Positions 8,359 through 17,927 are shown, counted from the first letter of the stretch. The stretch is DNA of 30,604 nucleotides from CAYXUG01 sp964468655 (GCA_964468655.1 CAYXUG010000021.1:1-30604); one strand, 5' to 3'. Notes: generated by a model from the sequence alone, not told the origin. Numbers and translations: made by a program.

Positions 8359-9852
8359 ATGAACAATTTCCAGAGCGTAAACCTATTCATTCCTGAACTG
8401 ATTCTTGTTGGCACCATTGTTATCGGTATCATTGCTGATCTATTTTACAGGAAGGACGAGTCGTATAAAGTCTCTTACTGGGTCCTCGCTGGATTGATTC
8501 TTTCAGGTCTTGTTTTATGGCTGACACCATCCGGTGAGGTGTCCACTCTTTTCATGAACAGCATTGTTTTGGATCCATTTTCGAGGATATTCAAATTCAT
8601 CTTCATTCTTTCAACGATTTTTGTCATAATGATGTCCCTCAAATCTTCAGAGTTGACAAATGTTCGAACGGGAGAATACTTTGTTTTAATGGCTGCAATG
8701 GTTTTCGGGATGTTTCTTATGGCATCCAGCATTGATCTGATTATGGTTTACCTGTCCATTGAAGTGGTCAGTATCGTTTCCTTTATTTTGGCTGGTTATC
8801 TTAAACATCAGGTTAGGTCAAATGAAGCATCGTTAAAATATGTCATTTATGGTGCATTTTCTTCTGGTGTAATGCTTTATGGATTGAGTTTATTATTTGG
8901 TCTTACAGGAACGACCAAGCTGTTTGAAATTGCTCAAATTATTCAGGGGTTGGAGGGAAACGCAAATTTAACACTCATCATTTCCGTTATTTTTATTATG
9001 GCAGGATTCGGATATAAGATTTCCGCAGTACCCTTTCATTTTTGGACTCCGGATGTGTATGAAGGAGCGCCGACTCCAATCACTGCTTATCTGTCTGTGG
9101 CGCCAAAGGCAGCAGGATTTGCACTTCTCATCAGATTTTTTAATGGAATGTTTGGTTCCGGCGATGTCCTTAATGCTGAAGTTTGGCAATCATTGAAGGA
9201 AATTCCGTGGCAGCAGGTTCTGGCGGTGGTTTCAGTAATAACGATGACACTGGGGAATTTAGTAGCAATTCAACAGACAAATATTAAGCGTCTTCTTGCA
9301 TATTCCAGTATTGCCCATGCAGGATATATCCTCATGGGAATTCCCGTTCTGTCTCAAGAAGGTATTCATGCCATGATTTTTTATATCATTGTTTATTTGT
9401 TTATGCAGCTTGGAGCTTTTTTTGTATCGATAATTGTTTCAAACAAATATAAGACTGAAGAAATTGATGATTACAGCGGGATCGGTTTTAAGGCGCCGTT
9501 CTTGGGAGTCCTCATGGCAATATTCATGTTTTCGCTGACAGGATTGCCGCCTACTGCCGGATTTGTTGGAAAATTCTATCTGTTTGCAGCGCTCATCAAA
9601 GCAGGTCCCCAATATTACTGGCTGGCATTTTTCGGAGTGATTAATAGCGTAGTGTCATTGTATTATTACATGCGAATCGTTAAGGTAATGTTTTTTGAAG
9701 GAGAAGTTGAGAAAGAGTTCTACCTGCCAGCAGTATTTTCTTCCGTCCTTCTTCTATTATTTGCCATTCCTACATTGATTTTTGGTGTATACTGGGTACC
9801 CGTAACAGACTGGGTTAGAGGTTCATTGTCATTTTTCATGCCGGGGATGTAA
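8359..9852 (+). CDS. nuoN: NADH-quinone oxidoreductase subunit N (cluster 1)
   Basis: This is the antiporter-like subunit proximal to NuoK; 497 residues. The helix-5 glutamate lies in MVYLSIEVVSIVSFILAGYLK, the helix-7 lysine in GYKISAVPFHFWTPDVYEGAP, and the later AYSSIAHAGYILMG block and TGLPPTAGFVGKFYLF are typical of NuoN. It is the last gene of the first cluster; nuoA of the second cluster starts 39 bases downstream with no terminator-like hairpin between them, so read-through is likely. Confidence 0.95.
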   Translation: MNNFQSVNLFIPELILVGTIVIGIIADLFYRKDESYKVSYWVLAGLILSGLVLWLTPSGEVSTLFMNSIVLDPFSRIFKFIFILSTIFVIMMSLKSSELTNVRTGEYFVLMAAMVFGMFLMASSIDLIMVYLSIEVVSIVSFILAGYLKHQVRSNEASLKYVIYGAFSSGVMLYGLSLLFGLTGTTKLFEIAQIIQGLEGNANLTLIISVIFIMAGFGYKISAVPFHFWTPDVYEGAPTPITAYLSVAPKAAGFALLIRFFNGMFGSGDVLNAEVWQSLKEIPWQQVLAVVSVITMTLGNLVAIQQTNIKRLLAYSSIAHAGYILMGIPVLSQEGIHAMIFYIIVYLFMQLGAFFVSIIVSNKYKTEEIDDYSGIGFKAPFLGVLMAIFMFSLTGLPPTAGFVGKFYLFAALIKAGPQYYWLAFFGVINSVVSLYYYMRIVKVMFFEGEVEKEFYLPAVFSSVLLLLFAIPTLIFGVYWVPVTDWVRGSLSFFMPGM

Positions 9853-9891
9853 ATTGTTTGAATTTTACCATAGAGGTGAGATAAGAATTAA

Positions 9892-10257
9892 GTGATATCT
9901 GATTATTTTCCAATACTCGTTATTTTTCTTCTGGTATCGGCTTTTGTGGGTGTCAGTTTAATTATAACGCATCTCTTAGGACCGAGGATTAAGGATAAAA
10001 TAAAACTTTCACCCTATGAATCCGGTGTTGATCCATTGGAAGATACCAGAATTCGATTTACTATTAAATTTTTTATTATAGCAATGCTGTTTATCATTTT
10101 TGATATTGAAGTGGTTTTTCTTTTTCCCTGGGCTGTCGTATTCAAAGATTTTCTTTCAACAGGAAACCTGATCTTTTGGGAAATGGCAGTTTTCCTTGGG
10201 ATTCTGTTATTTGGATTTATATTTGTCTGGAAAAAGGGAGCGCTGGATTGGGAATGA
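9892..10257 (+). CDS. nuoA: NADH-quinone oxidoreductase subunit A (cluster 2)
   Basis: This is the second NuoA, 121 residues, a standard length without the Pro/Glu-rich tail of the first copy. Family blocks are LSPYESGVDP (Ser in place of the usual Cys before Gly), RFTIKFFIIAMLFIIFDIEV and FLFPWAV. The start is a GTG at 9892, preceded by GAGGTGAG at 9873-9880. The stop codon overlaps the nuoB start as ATGA. The position of this gene right after nuoN1 shows two nuo clusters in head-to-tail order. Confidence 0.94.
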   Translation: MISDYFPILVIFLLVSAFVGVSLIITHLLGPRIKDKIKLSPYESGVDPLEDTRIRFTIKFFIIAMLFIIFDIEVVFLFPWAVVFKDFLSTGNLIFWEMAVFLGILLFGFIFVWKKGALDWE

Positions 10258-10742
10258 AACAAGACGTTAAATCAAATGTACTAACCACGACTGTTGAAGC
10301 AGCAATCAACTGGGGGAGAAAGAATTCTCTCTGGCCAATGCCGTTCGGGACTGCCTGCTGCGGGATCGAATTCATGGCGGTACTTGCTGCAAGAACTGAC
10401 ATAGCGAGATTCGGTGCGGAAGCTATCCGGTTTTCGCCAAGGCAGTCGGATTTACTCATTGTAGCCGGAAGAATTTCCATCAAAATGATGCCTGTTTTGG
10501 AGAGAATATATGAACAGATGCCGGAACCCAAATGGGTGATTTCCATGGGCGCCTGTGCATCAAGCGGCGGTGTATTTGATACGTACAGCGTTATTCAGGG
10601 GATTGATCAATTTATTCCTGTAGATGTTTATGTTCCGGGATGCCCACCCAGACCCGAAGGTGTAGTAGATGGTCTTTTAAAATTACAAAAATTGGTGAGT
10701 AAGGAAAAATTATCTGACTATAAGATTTCACAGGCGAAATGA
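10254..10742 (+). CDS. nuoB: NADH-quinone oxidoreductase subunit B, N2 cluster (only copy here)
   Basis: This subunit holds the terminal [4Fe-4S] cluster N2, which reduces quinone; 162 residues from the ATG at 10254. The ligands are all visible: the tandem C35-C36 in PFGTACCGIEF, C101 in MGACASSGG, and C130 in VPGCPPRPEGV. The open frame extends upstream into nuoA, but the ATG overlapping the nuoA stop (ATGA) is the sensible start. It is the only nuoB in the window although there are two copies each of A, C, D and H-K, so it may serve both clusters or the cluster-1 copy lies elsewhere. Confidence 0.96.
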   Translation: MKQDVKSNVLTTTVEAAINWGRKNSLWPMPFGTACCGIEFMAVLAARTDIARFGAEAIRFSPRQSDLLIVAGRISIKMMPVLERIYEQMPEPKWVISMGACASSGGVFDTYSVIQGIDQFIPVDVYVPGCPPRPEGVVDGLLKLQKLVSKEKLSDYKISQAK

Positions 10743-11248
10743 TCCTGCAAAATAGTATAGAAAAAATTAAATCAGAATTTTCCCACCATGTGCTGGAGGA
10801 ATCAGAATTCGCCGGTGATACTTCTCTCCACATAAATGGAGAGAAAGTTTTAGATATTCTGAAATTGCTAAAAAATGAAGGATTTAATTTTCTATCTGAT
10901 CTTACTGCAGTGGATAATTTGGACATTGGCAGGCATGAGAGATTTGCTGTTGTTTATCACCTTTTGTCCCATGAAAGTGCAGAACGTTTGACTGTAAAAG
11001 CATATATTTCAGAAGATAATCTTAAACTACAATCAGTTGAATCTCTTTGGAAAACGGCAGACTGGCAGGAGAGAGAAGTATTTGATCTTTATGGTATTGA
11101 GTTTGAAGGTCATCCCAATTTAATCCGAATCTTAAATCCAGAGGATTACAAAGGATATCCCCTTCGGAAAGATTATTCCCGGGTGGGCAGGGGAGAACGC
11201 CGCGATTTTAATATTGTAAAAAGAAGAGTTGGTTCCAAATTTGAATAA
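10739..11248 (+). CDS. nuoC: NADH-quinone oxidoreductase subunit C (cluster 2)
   Basis: This is the 30-kDa-type peripheral subunit, 169 residues. The signature WKTADWQEREVFDLYGIEFEG is followed by HPNLIRILNPEDYKGYPLRKDY, the family end block. It starts with ATGA overlapping the nuoB stop. The tail (GRGERRDFNIVKRRVG) extends a little beyond the signature, as often seen, and its last 20 bases overlap the start of nuoD if the TTG start of that gene is used. Confidence 0.95.
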   Translation: MILQNSIEKIKSEFSHHVLEESEFAGDTSLHINGEKVLDILKLLKNEGFNFLSDLTAVDNLDIGRHERFAVVYHLLSHESAERLTVKAYISEDNLKLQSVESLWKTADWQEREVFDLYGIEFEGHPNLIRILNPEDYKGYPLRKDYSRVGRGERRDFNIVKRRVGSKFE

Positions 11249-12452
11249 TATAACAAACAATCAGACAAATACTCTTGATACCGAAAAAATGGTACTCAAT
11301 TTCGGTCCCCAACATCCTTCAACCCATGGGACACTGCGTATCATAATGGAATTAGACGGGGAAACCGTTACAAATGCAATTCCGGAAATAGGTTATCTGC
11401 ATTCAGGTTTTGAAAAGCTTGGGGAAGATTTGGATTACAACCAGTATATTACTATTACAGATCGAATGAACTATCTGTCGCCCCTCTGCAACAATGTTGC
11501 ATTTGCATTGGCAGCTGAGAAGCTCATGGGAATCGAAGTTACCAAACGTGCAGAGTATATTCGAGTATTGATGTCAGAATTGAGCCGCATTGCTGATCAT
11601 ATATTGAATGTAGGTATGTTGGCAGTTGATCTGGGAGCTATGACAGCATTTCTGTATGCATTTAAACTCAGGGAGGACATTTACGATCTTTTTGAAGCAG
11701 CTACGGGCACCCGCCTTACCACAAGCTATACGCTGGTCGGAGGGTTAATTCGGGATATTCCGGAAAATTTTGATATAGCTGTCATTAAGGTTCTTGACGA
11801 TGTGGATGACGTTGCCAATGATATTGAAACTTTATTGAATAAGAATCGAATATGGCATGACCGGACCAAAAACATTGGCATTATTTCAAAAGATGATGCA
11901 ATCTCATACGGTATCTCCGGTCCCATGGCAAGAGCATCAGGTATTGAGTGGGATATCAGAGTGAATGAACCCTACTCAAGTTATGATGATTTTGATTTTG
12001 ACGTAACCATTGCATTGAATGGTGATGTATTTGATCGGTATTTGGTGAGGATGGAGGAAATTCGCCAGAGCGTAAAGATATGCCGTCAGGTGTTGGATAA
12101 AATGCCATCTGGAGATGTGAATATTGATCCAGATTTGGGATTTAGCATTCCTCCAAAAGACGAAGTTTATAATTCTATTGAGGGACTCATCTATCATTTT
12201 GAAGTTACCATGCCAAACAGAGGAATGACACCTCCAATCGGTGAAGCTTATGTACCCACAGAATCACCCAATGGTGAATTAGGGTTTTATATTGTGAGTG
12301 ATGGAACCCGGGTACCTTCTCGTGTCCGTACACGGCCGCCATCACTGATGAACTATTCGATTTTCTCAAAACTTATTGAAGGACATATGCTTTCCGATGC
12401 ACCGGCGATCCTTGGCAGTATAAACATTATCGCAGGAGAATTGGATCGATGA
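11229..12452 (+). CDS. nuoD: NADH-quinone oxidoreductase subunit D (cluster 2)
   Basis: This is the 49-kDa-type quinone-site subunit, up to 407 residues. The quinone loop FGPQHPSTHG and the tyrosine in GEDLDYNQYITITDRMNY are present, as are YGISGPMARASG and AILGSINIIAGELDR at the end. Starts in frame are TTG at 11229, TTG at 11241 and ATG at 11289; the first keeps an Asn/Thr-rich leader that may not be translated. A segment near residues 320-345 (NSIEGLIYHFEVTMPNRGM) is the conserved insertion of NDH-1-type NuoD and is absent from the first NuoD. The stop overlaps nuoE as ATGA. Confidence 0.95.
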   Translation: MVPNLNNITNNQTNTLDTEKMVLNFGPQHPSTHGTLRIIMELDGETVTNAIPEIGYLHSGFEKLGEDLDYNQYITITDRMNYLSPLCNNVAFALAAEKLMGIEVTKRAEYIRVLMSELSRIADHILNVGMLAVDLGAMTAFLYAFKLREDIYDLFEAATGTRLTTSYTLVGGLIRDIPENFDIAVIKVLDDVDDVANDIETLLNKNRIWHDRTKNIGIISKDDAISYGISGPMARASGIEWDIRVNEPYSSYDDFDFDVTIALNGDVFDRYLVRMEEIRQSVKICRQVLDKMPSGDVNIDPDLGFSIPPKDEVYNSIEGLIYHFEVTMPNRGMTPPIGEAYVPTESPNGELGFYIVSDGTRVPSRVRTRPPSLMNYSIFSKLIEGHMLSDAPAILGSINIIAGELDR

Positions 12453-12940
12453 ACTCTAATGGCACCCTCAAACAAAAATTCACCTTCGTTGAGCCGGATA
12501 AAGTGAAAAAAATTCTTTCCCAATATCCCGATAAACAATCCGCAACATTGCCTCTTCTGCATCTGGCACAGTCACAGGTGGGATACATTTCTGCAGGTGT
12601 AATTGATACTATTGCTGATTTGGTGGATTGCCACCCCGCTGTTGTCATGGACTGTGTCTCTTTTTATACCATGCTTTATACCAAACCTCAAGGTCGCCAT
12701 AGAATTCAAGTTTGTCAGACACTTTCCTGCAGTCTGAACGGTGCAGATACTCTCGTGGATCATGTGCAGGATAAATATGGAATCAAACCGGGTGAAACAA
12801 CAACGGATGATCGCTTTACACTCATGAAAGTAGAATGCCTTGGTTCTTGTGGAACGGCGCCGGTTGTACAAATAAATCACGAATATCATGAAGGTTTATC
12901 TCAACAAAAATTAGACGAATTGCTGGAGACTCTTCCATGA
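12449..12940 (+). CDS. nuoE: NADH-quinone oxidoreductase subunit E, [2Fe-2S] N1a
   Basis: This is the 24-kDa-type thioredoxin-fold subunit of the NADH module; 163 residues. The four cluster ligands are visible: C89-x4-C94 in VCQTLSCSLNG and C130-x3-C134 in ECLGSCGTAP. The N-terminal helical part (LPLLHLAQSQVGYIS) is typical. Start and stop both overlap the neighbouring genes by 4 bases (ATGA). It is found only in the second cluster, so only that complex can be assembled with an NADH-oxidising head from genes seen here. Confidence 0.95.
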   Translation: MNSNGTLKQKFTFVEPDKVKKILSQYPDKQSATLPLLHLAQSQVGYISAGVIDTIADLVDCHPAVVMDCVSFYTMLYTKPQGRHRIQVCQTLSCSLNGADTLVDHVQDKYGIKPGETTTDDRFTLMKVECLGSCGTAPVVQINHEYHEGLSQQKLDELLETLP

Positions 12941-14235
12941 GTACTTTTCAACCTGTCCTGACAGAGCATATCCATCAGGAAGACTGTCATACCCTTCCAT
13001 TTTACAAAAGCGTTGGAGGATATACTGCAATTGAAAAAGTACTAAAAATGAGTCCTGAGGATGTTACCCGGGAAGTGAAGGATTCAAATCTTCGCGGCCG
13101 GGGTGGAGCAGGTTTTCCCACTGGTATGAAATGGGGATTTATTCCCAAGGATAGTGAACAAACGAAATATCTCATCAACAATGCAGATGAAAGTGAGCCG
13201 GGTACTTTTAAGGACAGACTACTTATGAATAAGGCGCCACATCAAATGCTTGAGGGCATGATCATAGCTGCCTATGCCATCGGCTGCCATACATCCTTCA
13301 TTTACATTCGCGGAGAGTTTTACAAAGAATATAAATTGCTGGAAAAAGTAATAGCTGAAGCATATAACGAGAACCTTTTGGGAAAGGGAATTCTTGGCTC
13401 AAATTACGATCTTGACGTTGTTGTACATCGCGGAGCGGGAGCCTACATTTGTGGTGAAGAGACTGGGTTAATCGAATCCCTTGAGGGAAAACGAGGTTGG
13501 CCAAGGATAAAGCCGCCTTTTCCTGCCATCGAAGGTTATCTTCGCTGTCCTACGGTGGTGAATAATGTTGAGACCCTTTCCTGCCTTCCTCATATTATCA
13601 ATCGCGGAGTAGAATGGTTTAAATCCATCGGTACTGAAAAAGGTCCGGGACCACGGCTTTTCTGTGTTTCGGGACGGGTTAATAACCCAGGTGTCTTTGA
13701 AGAACCTATGGGCATCTCCCTTAAAGATCTTATTTTTGATAGGGCTGGTGGCATACCGGATGGCAAAAAATTGAAAGCTGTTTTCCCCGGCGGTTCCTCA
13801 TCCGCTATCCTGACCGCTGATGAAGCAATGGATGTAATGATGGATTTTGAGGATTTGGTAGAAAAGAAGAGCATGCTGGGATCTGCCGGTGTTATTGTTA
13901 TGGATGAAACGGTAGATATGGTGCAGGCTTGCTTCAATATCGCCCGGTTTTATGCACATGAATCCTGCGGGCAATGCACTCCCTGTAGAGAAGGAACTGC
14001 ATGGCTGGTGAAAATGCTTACACGTTTGGTAAATGGTGGCGGAAAATCAGAGGATATCGACATGCTTTTTGAGATTACGGATAACATCGGTGGTCTTATC
14101 GATTTTTCAAAAGGCAGTTTCGGCAAGACCATTTGTCCATTTGGTGAAGCAGTGGCTTGGCCAGTGAAAAGTTTTGTTGAAAAGTTCAAAGATGAATTCC
14201 TGAAATATTTACCCCGGGAAAAGGTGGTTGCATAA
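12937..14235 (+). CDS. nuoF: NADH-quinone oxidoreductase subunit F (NADH/FMN, N3)
   Basis: This is the 51-kDa-type subunit that binds NADH, FMN and cluster N3; 432 residues, standard length. Glycine-rich nucleotide sites are GRGGAGFPTGMKW at about residue 54 and GAGAYICGEETGLIESLEGK near residue 170. The N3 motif ESCGQCTPCREG lies near residue 345, with a further ligand cysteine in KTICPFGEA. It oxidises NADH and passes electrons to NuoE/NuoG. It starts with ATGA overlapping nuoE, and its TAA shares one base with the nuoG ATG. Confidence 0.97.
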   Translation: MSTFQPVLTEHIHQEDCHTLPFYKSVGGYTAIEKVLKMSPEDVTREVKDSNLRGRGGAGFPTGMKWGFIPKDSEQTKYLINNADESEPGTFKDRLLMNKAPHQMLEGMIIAAYAIGCHTSFIYIRGEFYKEYKLLEKVIAEAYNENLLGKGILGSNYDLDVVVHRGAGAYICGEETGLIESLEGKRGWPRIKPPFPAIEGYLRCPTVVNNVETLSCLPHIINRGVEWFKSIGTEKGPGPRLFCVSGRVNNPGVFEEPMGISLKDLIFDRAGGIPDGKKLKAVFPGGSSSAILTADEAMDVMMDFEDLVEKKSMLGSAGVIVMDETVDMVQACFNIARFYAHESCGQCTPCREGTAWLVKMLTRLVNGGGKSEDIDMLFEITDNIGGLIDFSKGSFGKTICPFGEAVAWPVKSFVEKFKDEFLKYLPREKVVA

Positions 14236-15860
14236 TGCCCTTATTAAAAATAGATAATAAAGAAATTGAGATAAAAAGTGGTACAACGGTTTTACAGGCA
14301 GCCGAAGGCAATGGAATAGAAATACCACATTACTGCTACCATCCGGCACTGCAGATTGTAGGTAGCTGCCGTATGTGCCTTGTACAGGTAGAAGGGATGC
14401 CTAAACTGCAGGTATCATGCAACACGTTTGTAGGGGATGTTCCCCCGGAGCGTAAAGTTAACGGCAAGTACGATATGGTGGTGGATACACAAAATGATCT
14501 CGTGGTTCAAGAAAGGAAAAATATACTGGAATTTCTTCTTTTAAATCATCCTCTTGATTGTCCAGTATGCGACCAAGCCGGTGAGTGCTATCTTCAGGAC
14601 TACTCATTCAAATTTGGCAACGCCCACAGCCGATTCGATGAAGCAAAAAGAGTGCGCCCCAATGAATATCTTGGTTCCCAGATTGTTATCAATCACAACC
14701 GTTGCATCATGTGTAGTCGTTGTGTTCGTTTTACGCGGGAAATTTCAGGTACCAGTGAACTATTTGTTGAAGACCGCGGATATGGCTCTAAAATAGCAGC
14801 GCTGGAAGATAGACCCCTTGATAATCTTTTGGCAGGTAATGTTGCAGACATTTGCCCGGTGGGAGCCCTTTTGAGTACAGATTATATTCATACAAACCGT
14901 ATCTGGAATTTGAACATGAAAAAATCTGTATGTCAGGATTGCAGTGTAGGGTGCAATGTAGAAGTTTATGCACAAAATGATCAGGTATTCCGTGTAATCG
15001 CTCGTGAAAATCAAGATGTGAATGGATATTTCATGTGTGACATTGGTAGATATGGATTCAGGCAGTTTGATGACCATGAGCGAATTACATCACCTAAAAT
15101 CCGGAAGGAAGAAACGTTCACTGATATAAGCTGGGAAGGCGCTCAAAAGGAAATATATGATCATTTTTCCCGATCCCAAAATGGTAAAAAACCTAAAGTG
15201 GCTGGAATTGCTTCACCTTTTCACACCAATGAAACATTATTCATGTTTGGACGCTTGATAAACAATTTGTTCAAAGATCGGGGAATCATGGGATCATTTC
15301 CGGGAATTGAATCGGAAGAAGATATTGTATATCCATCAGGCTTCAGAATAAGCAAAGACAGGTCACCGAACACCCAGGGACTGAAAGATCTGTGTCAGGG
15401 ACTTGTGGATGATATTTTAACCACCATAAAAGAAGAAAAAATACAATATGCCGTTATTCTTGATGATAGGGCTGACCGAACTTTAGATGAAAGTCAAAAT
15501 GAGATTTTAAACCAGCTCGATTATTTGGTAGTTCTAACGTATGCCATGACACCAATTGCAGAAAAAGCACATCTCATTTTGCCGGGTGCAGCACCCTTTG
15601 AGAGGGAAGGTACGTTAACAAATGATCAAAGTAGAGTTCAGTGGTTAAGACGGTCTTGCAAACAACAGGGTAAATCAAGACCTGACTGGGCAATTCTGAT
15701 GGAAATCATGAATACAGTAGGGAAACGTGAATTGGCATATGAATCAATAGGTGACGTGATTAAGGAAATGGGAAACAGATTTCCGGCGTATTTCGGAATT
15801 TCACTCTTTAAACTGGGTGATCAAGGACTTTTAAAGAACGGAGAGATGAAAACAAACTAA
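14235..15860 (+). CDS. nuoG: NADH-quinone oxidoreductase subunit G (short form)
   Basis: This is the 75-kDa-type iron-sulfur subunit, 541 residues, shorter than many bacterial NuoG (roughly 680-900). The N-terminal [2Fe-2S] ligands are C34, C45, C48 and C62; next come DCPVCDQAGEC and CIMCSRCVRF for N5/N4 and DICPVGAL. The N7-type motif is also present (VCQDCSVGC and a fourth Cys in FMCDIGR). The molybdopterin-oxidoreductase-like domain is reduced to about 270 residues and keeps the block LILPGAAPFEREGTLTNDQ. Neither its start nor its end suggests truncation; it abuts nuoH by one base. Confidence 0.94.
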   Translation: MPLLKIDNKEIEIKSGTTVLQAAEGNGIEIPHYCYHPALQIVGSCRMCLVQVEGMPKLQVSCNTFVGDVPPERKVNGKYDMVVDTQNDLVVQERKNILEFLLLNHPLDCPVCDQAGECYLQDYSFKFGNAHSRFDEAKRVRPNEYLGSQIVINHNRCIMCSRCVRFTREISGTSELFVEDRGYGSKIAALEDRPLDNLLAGNVADICPVGALLSTDYIHTNRIWNLNMKKSVCQDCSVGCNVEVYAQNDQVFRVIARENQDVNGYFMCDIGRYGFRQFDDHERITSPKIRKEETFTDISWEGAQKEIYDHFSRSQNGKKPKVAGIASPFHTNETLFMFGRLINNLFKDRGIMGSFPGIESEEDIVYPSGFRISKDRSPNTQGLKDLCQGLVDDILTTIKEEKIQYAVILDDRADRTLDESQNEILNQLDYLVVLTYAMTPIAEKAHLILPGAAPFEREGTLTNDQSRVQWLRRSCKQQGKSRPDWAILMEIMNTVGKRELAYESIGDVIKEMGNRFPAYFGISLFKLGDQGLLKNGEMKTN

Positions 15861-16888
15861 TGGACCTGCTGGTTATATTTATCATTGTTGTAAAGGTTTT
15901 ATTGGTTTTTGCAGGTACCATGTTAACAGTTATGGGGTTGACTTTAGCGGAAAGACGGGTTTCAGCTTTTATACAGTACCGTCTCGGTCCCAACAGAGTT
16001 GGACCTAAAGGATTGCTACAACCCATTGCTGATGGAATAAAATTTCTAATGAAAGAGGATATCATCCCGGATGGCGTAGATAAACCAATTTTCATATTGG
16101 CGCCGGCCATGATGCTGATTCCCGCTTTGATGACGTTTGCGGTCATTCCATTCGGAGCATCAATTACGCTTTTTGGTCATTTGGTTCCTTTGCAGGTAGC
16201 CGATGTGAATGTGGGGATACTTTACATTTTAGCTCTGACAAGTATTAGTGTCTATGGTACAGTCCTTGCGGGATGGTCATCTAACAGCAAGTATCCTTTA
16301 TTGGGTGGACTTCGCTCGTCTGCTCAATTAATCAGTTATGAACTGGCTATGGGGCTTGCGGTAATCAGTATCATTATGATGGTTGGTTCCTTACGGTTAA
16401 ATGATATTGTATCTATGCAGCAGGAGACCTTATTTGGATGGAACGTCTTCAAACAACCTCTCGCATTCTTAATCTTTTTAATTGCATCCTATGCTGAGAC
16501 GAACCGTCTTCCCTTTGATTTGTCTGAGGCTGAACAGGAACTGGTAGGTGGTTACCACACTGAATACAGCAGTATGAAGTTTGCCATGTTCTTTATGGCG
16601 GAATATGCAAATATGATAACGGCTTCTGCGCTGATTGTAACATTATTTTTTGGCGGATGGGATGTACCGGGCCTAAATGAAACTACGCTGGGTGGATTGG
16701 GAGTATTCCTGTCAGTGCTAGCATTTATATTGAAAACTGCTTTTTTTCTATTTCTCTTTATCTTAGTTCGATGGACATTCCCCCGGTTCCGGTATGATCA
16801 ACTCATGTATCTCGGGTGGAAGGTTTTGCTTCCCTTAGCGCTTGTGAATATTTTTATAACCGGCGGTATAATGACATTGTTGGCATAA
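15860..16888 (+). CDS. nuoH: NADH-quinone oxidoreductase subunit H (cluster 2)
   Basis: This is the quinone-tunnel membrane subunit, 342 residues. Motifs seen are AERRVSAFIQYRLGPNRVG near residue 30, LISYELAMGLAVI, AETNRLPFDLSEAEQELVGG followed by YHTEYSSM, and RWTFPRFRYDQLM near the end. It is shorter at the N-terminus than the cluster-1 copy. It starts at the base shared with the nuoG stop and ends one base before nuoI. Confidence 0.96.
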   Translation: MDLLVIFIIVVKVLLVFAGTMLTVMGLTLAERRVSAFIQYRLGPNRVGPKGLLQPIADGIKFLMKEDIIPDGVDKPIFILAPAMMLIPALMTFAVIPFGASITLFGHLVPLQVADVNVGILYILALTSISVYGTVLAGWSSNSKYPLLGGLRSSAQLISYELAMGLAVISIIMMVGSLRLNDIVSMQQETLFGWNVFKQPLAFLIFLIASYAETNRLPFDLSEAEQELVGGYHTEYSSMKFAMFFMAEYANMITASALIVTLFFGGWDVPGLNETTLGGLGVFLSVLAFILKTAFFLFLFILVRWTFPRFRYDQLMYLGWKVLLPLALVNIFITGGIMTLLA

Positions 16889-16889
16889 C

Positions 16890-17387
16890 ATGGGTATCAT
16901 AGTCAAATCATATGAACCTACATTTATTGACAGGATGTATCTGCCTGCATTATTGAGAGGTATGTGGCTTACCTTCAAGCATATGTTTAAGAAAAAAATA
17001 ACAATTCAATACCCAGATGAAAAGCATATTCCCCCGGAGGGCTACAGGGGGCTGCACCGGTTGAACAAATTTCCCGATGGAAGGATCAAATGCGTGGCAT
17101 GTGAAATGTGTGCAGTTGCATGTCCCGCCAAATGTATCCATATTATTCCCAGTCCTTCACCGTGGGAGGAGGGCAAGGAACGGTATCCCGTCCAGTTTGA
17201 AATTGATTTGCTTCGGTGCATTTTTTGTGGATTTTGTGAAATGGCATGTCCCGAAGAAGCCATTGAATTGACAGAAATATATGACTTTTCCGATTATACG
17301 CGTGAGGGATTGTGGATCGATAAAGGCGGATTGCTTGAGGTCTATGAATTGACGAAGGATCAAAATTATTACTCGAAACAAGAATAG
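16890..17387 (+). CDS. nuoI: NADH-quinone oxidoreductase subunit I, 2x[4Fe-4S] (cluster 2)
   Basis: This is the ferredoxin-like subunit with clusters N6a/N6b; 165 residues. The ligand sets are C68-x2-C71-x2-C74-x3-C78P and C110-x2-C113-x2-C116-x3-C120P. The conserved IQYPDEKHIPPEGYRGLHRL segment before the first motif is typical of NADH-linked complex I and is missing from the cluster-1 NuoI. It is followed by a 39-base gap that holds AGAGGAG (about 17396-17402) ahead of nuoJ. Confidence 0.96.
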   Translation: MGIIVKSYEPTFIDRMYLPALLRGMWLTFKHMFKKKITIQYPDEKHIPPEGYRGLHRLNKFPDGRIKCVACEMCAVACPAKCIHIIPSPSPWEEGKERYPVQFEIDLLRCIFCGFCEMACPEEAIELTEIYDFSDYTREGLWIDKGGLLEVYELTKDQNYYSKQE

Positions 17388-17426
17388 TAATTGTCAGAGG
17401 AGTTGATAAACCCGCTATAGTCAAAT

Positions 17427-17927
17427 ATGGAATTGTCCAATTTATTTTATTTCATTGCTGCATTGAGTGTCACTACTGCCCTCATGGTGGTTCTCAGCAG
17501 AAATGCTGTTTACAGTGCGGTACTTTTGGTAATTACCTTTTTTCTCTTAGCTGTACAGTATCTTTTGCTTGAGGCGTATTTTCTTGCAGTGCTGGAAGTC
17601 CTGGTTTATGCCGGCGCCATTATGGTGCTTTTCGTCTTTGTAATCATGCTGTTAAATGTCGGCAAGGAAGAGAAACTGCCTAAATTGATACAGTTTCAAA
17701 AAGCATTAAGCGTATTTTTGGTTGTTTTATTTTTTATTGGTGTATCACTATTGGTTATGAATGGATCAAATGAATTGCATGTTACATCTGTGCAATCTTC
17801 CATGGGAAATGTTTCAGCCCTGGGAACAGCCCTCTTTTCAAAATACCTTTTTCCATTCGAGATTGCTTCACTATTGTTGCTCGTTGCATTAATTGGTACT
17901 GTTTTTCTTGCGAAAAGGAAAGTATGA
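17427..17927 (+). CDS. nuoJ: NADH-quinone oxidoreductase subunit J (cluster 2)
   Basis: This is a five-helix membrane subunit, 166 residues. The conserved helix-3 region LEVLVYAGAIMVLFVFVIML is clear, and the last helix (LFPFEIASLLLLVALIGTVFL) matches the first NuoJ in pattern. The ATG at 17427 is the only reasonable start; the nearest purine-rich site, AGAGGAG, is some 24 bases upstream, further than normal. The end overlaps nuoK by 4 bases (ATGA). Confidence 0.94.
   Translation: MELSNLFYFIAALSVTTALMVVLSRNAVYSAVLLVITFFLLAVQYLLLEAYFLAVLEVLVYAGAIMVLFVFVIMLLNVGKEEKLPKLIQFQKALSVFLVVLFFIGVSLLVMNGSNELHVTSVQSSMGNVSALGTALFSKYLFPFEIASLLLLVALIGTVFLAKRKV

Noticed and set aside
9853..9891. Terminator or promoter between the two nuo clusters
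   Set aside because: The 39 bases hold only a ribosome binding site; no hairpin or convincing promoter was seen.
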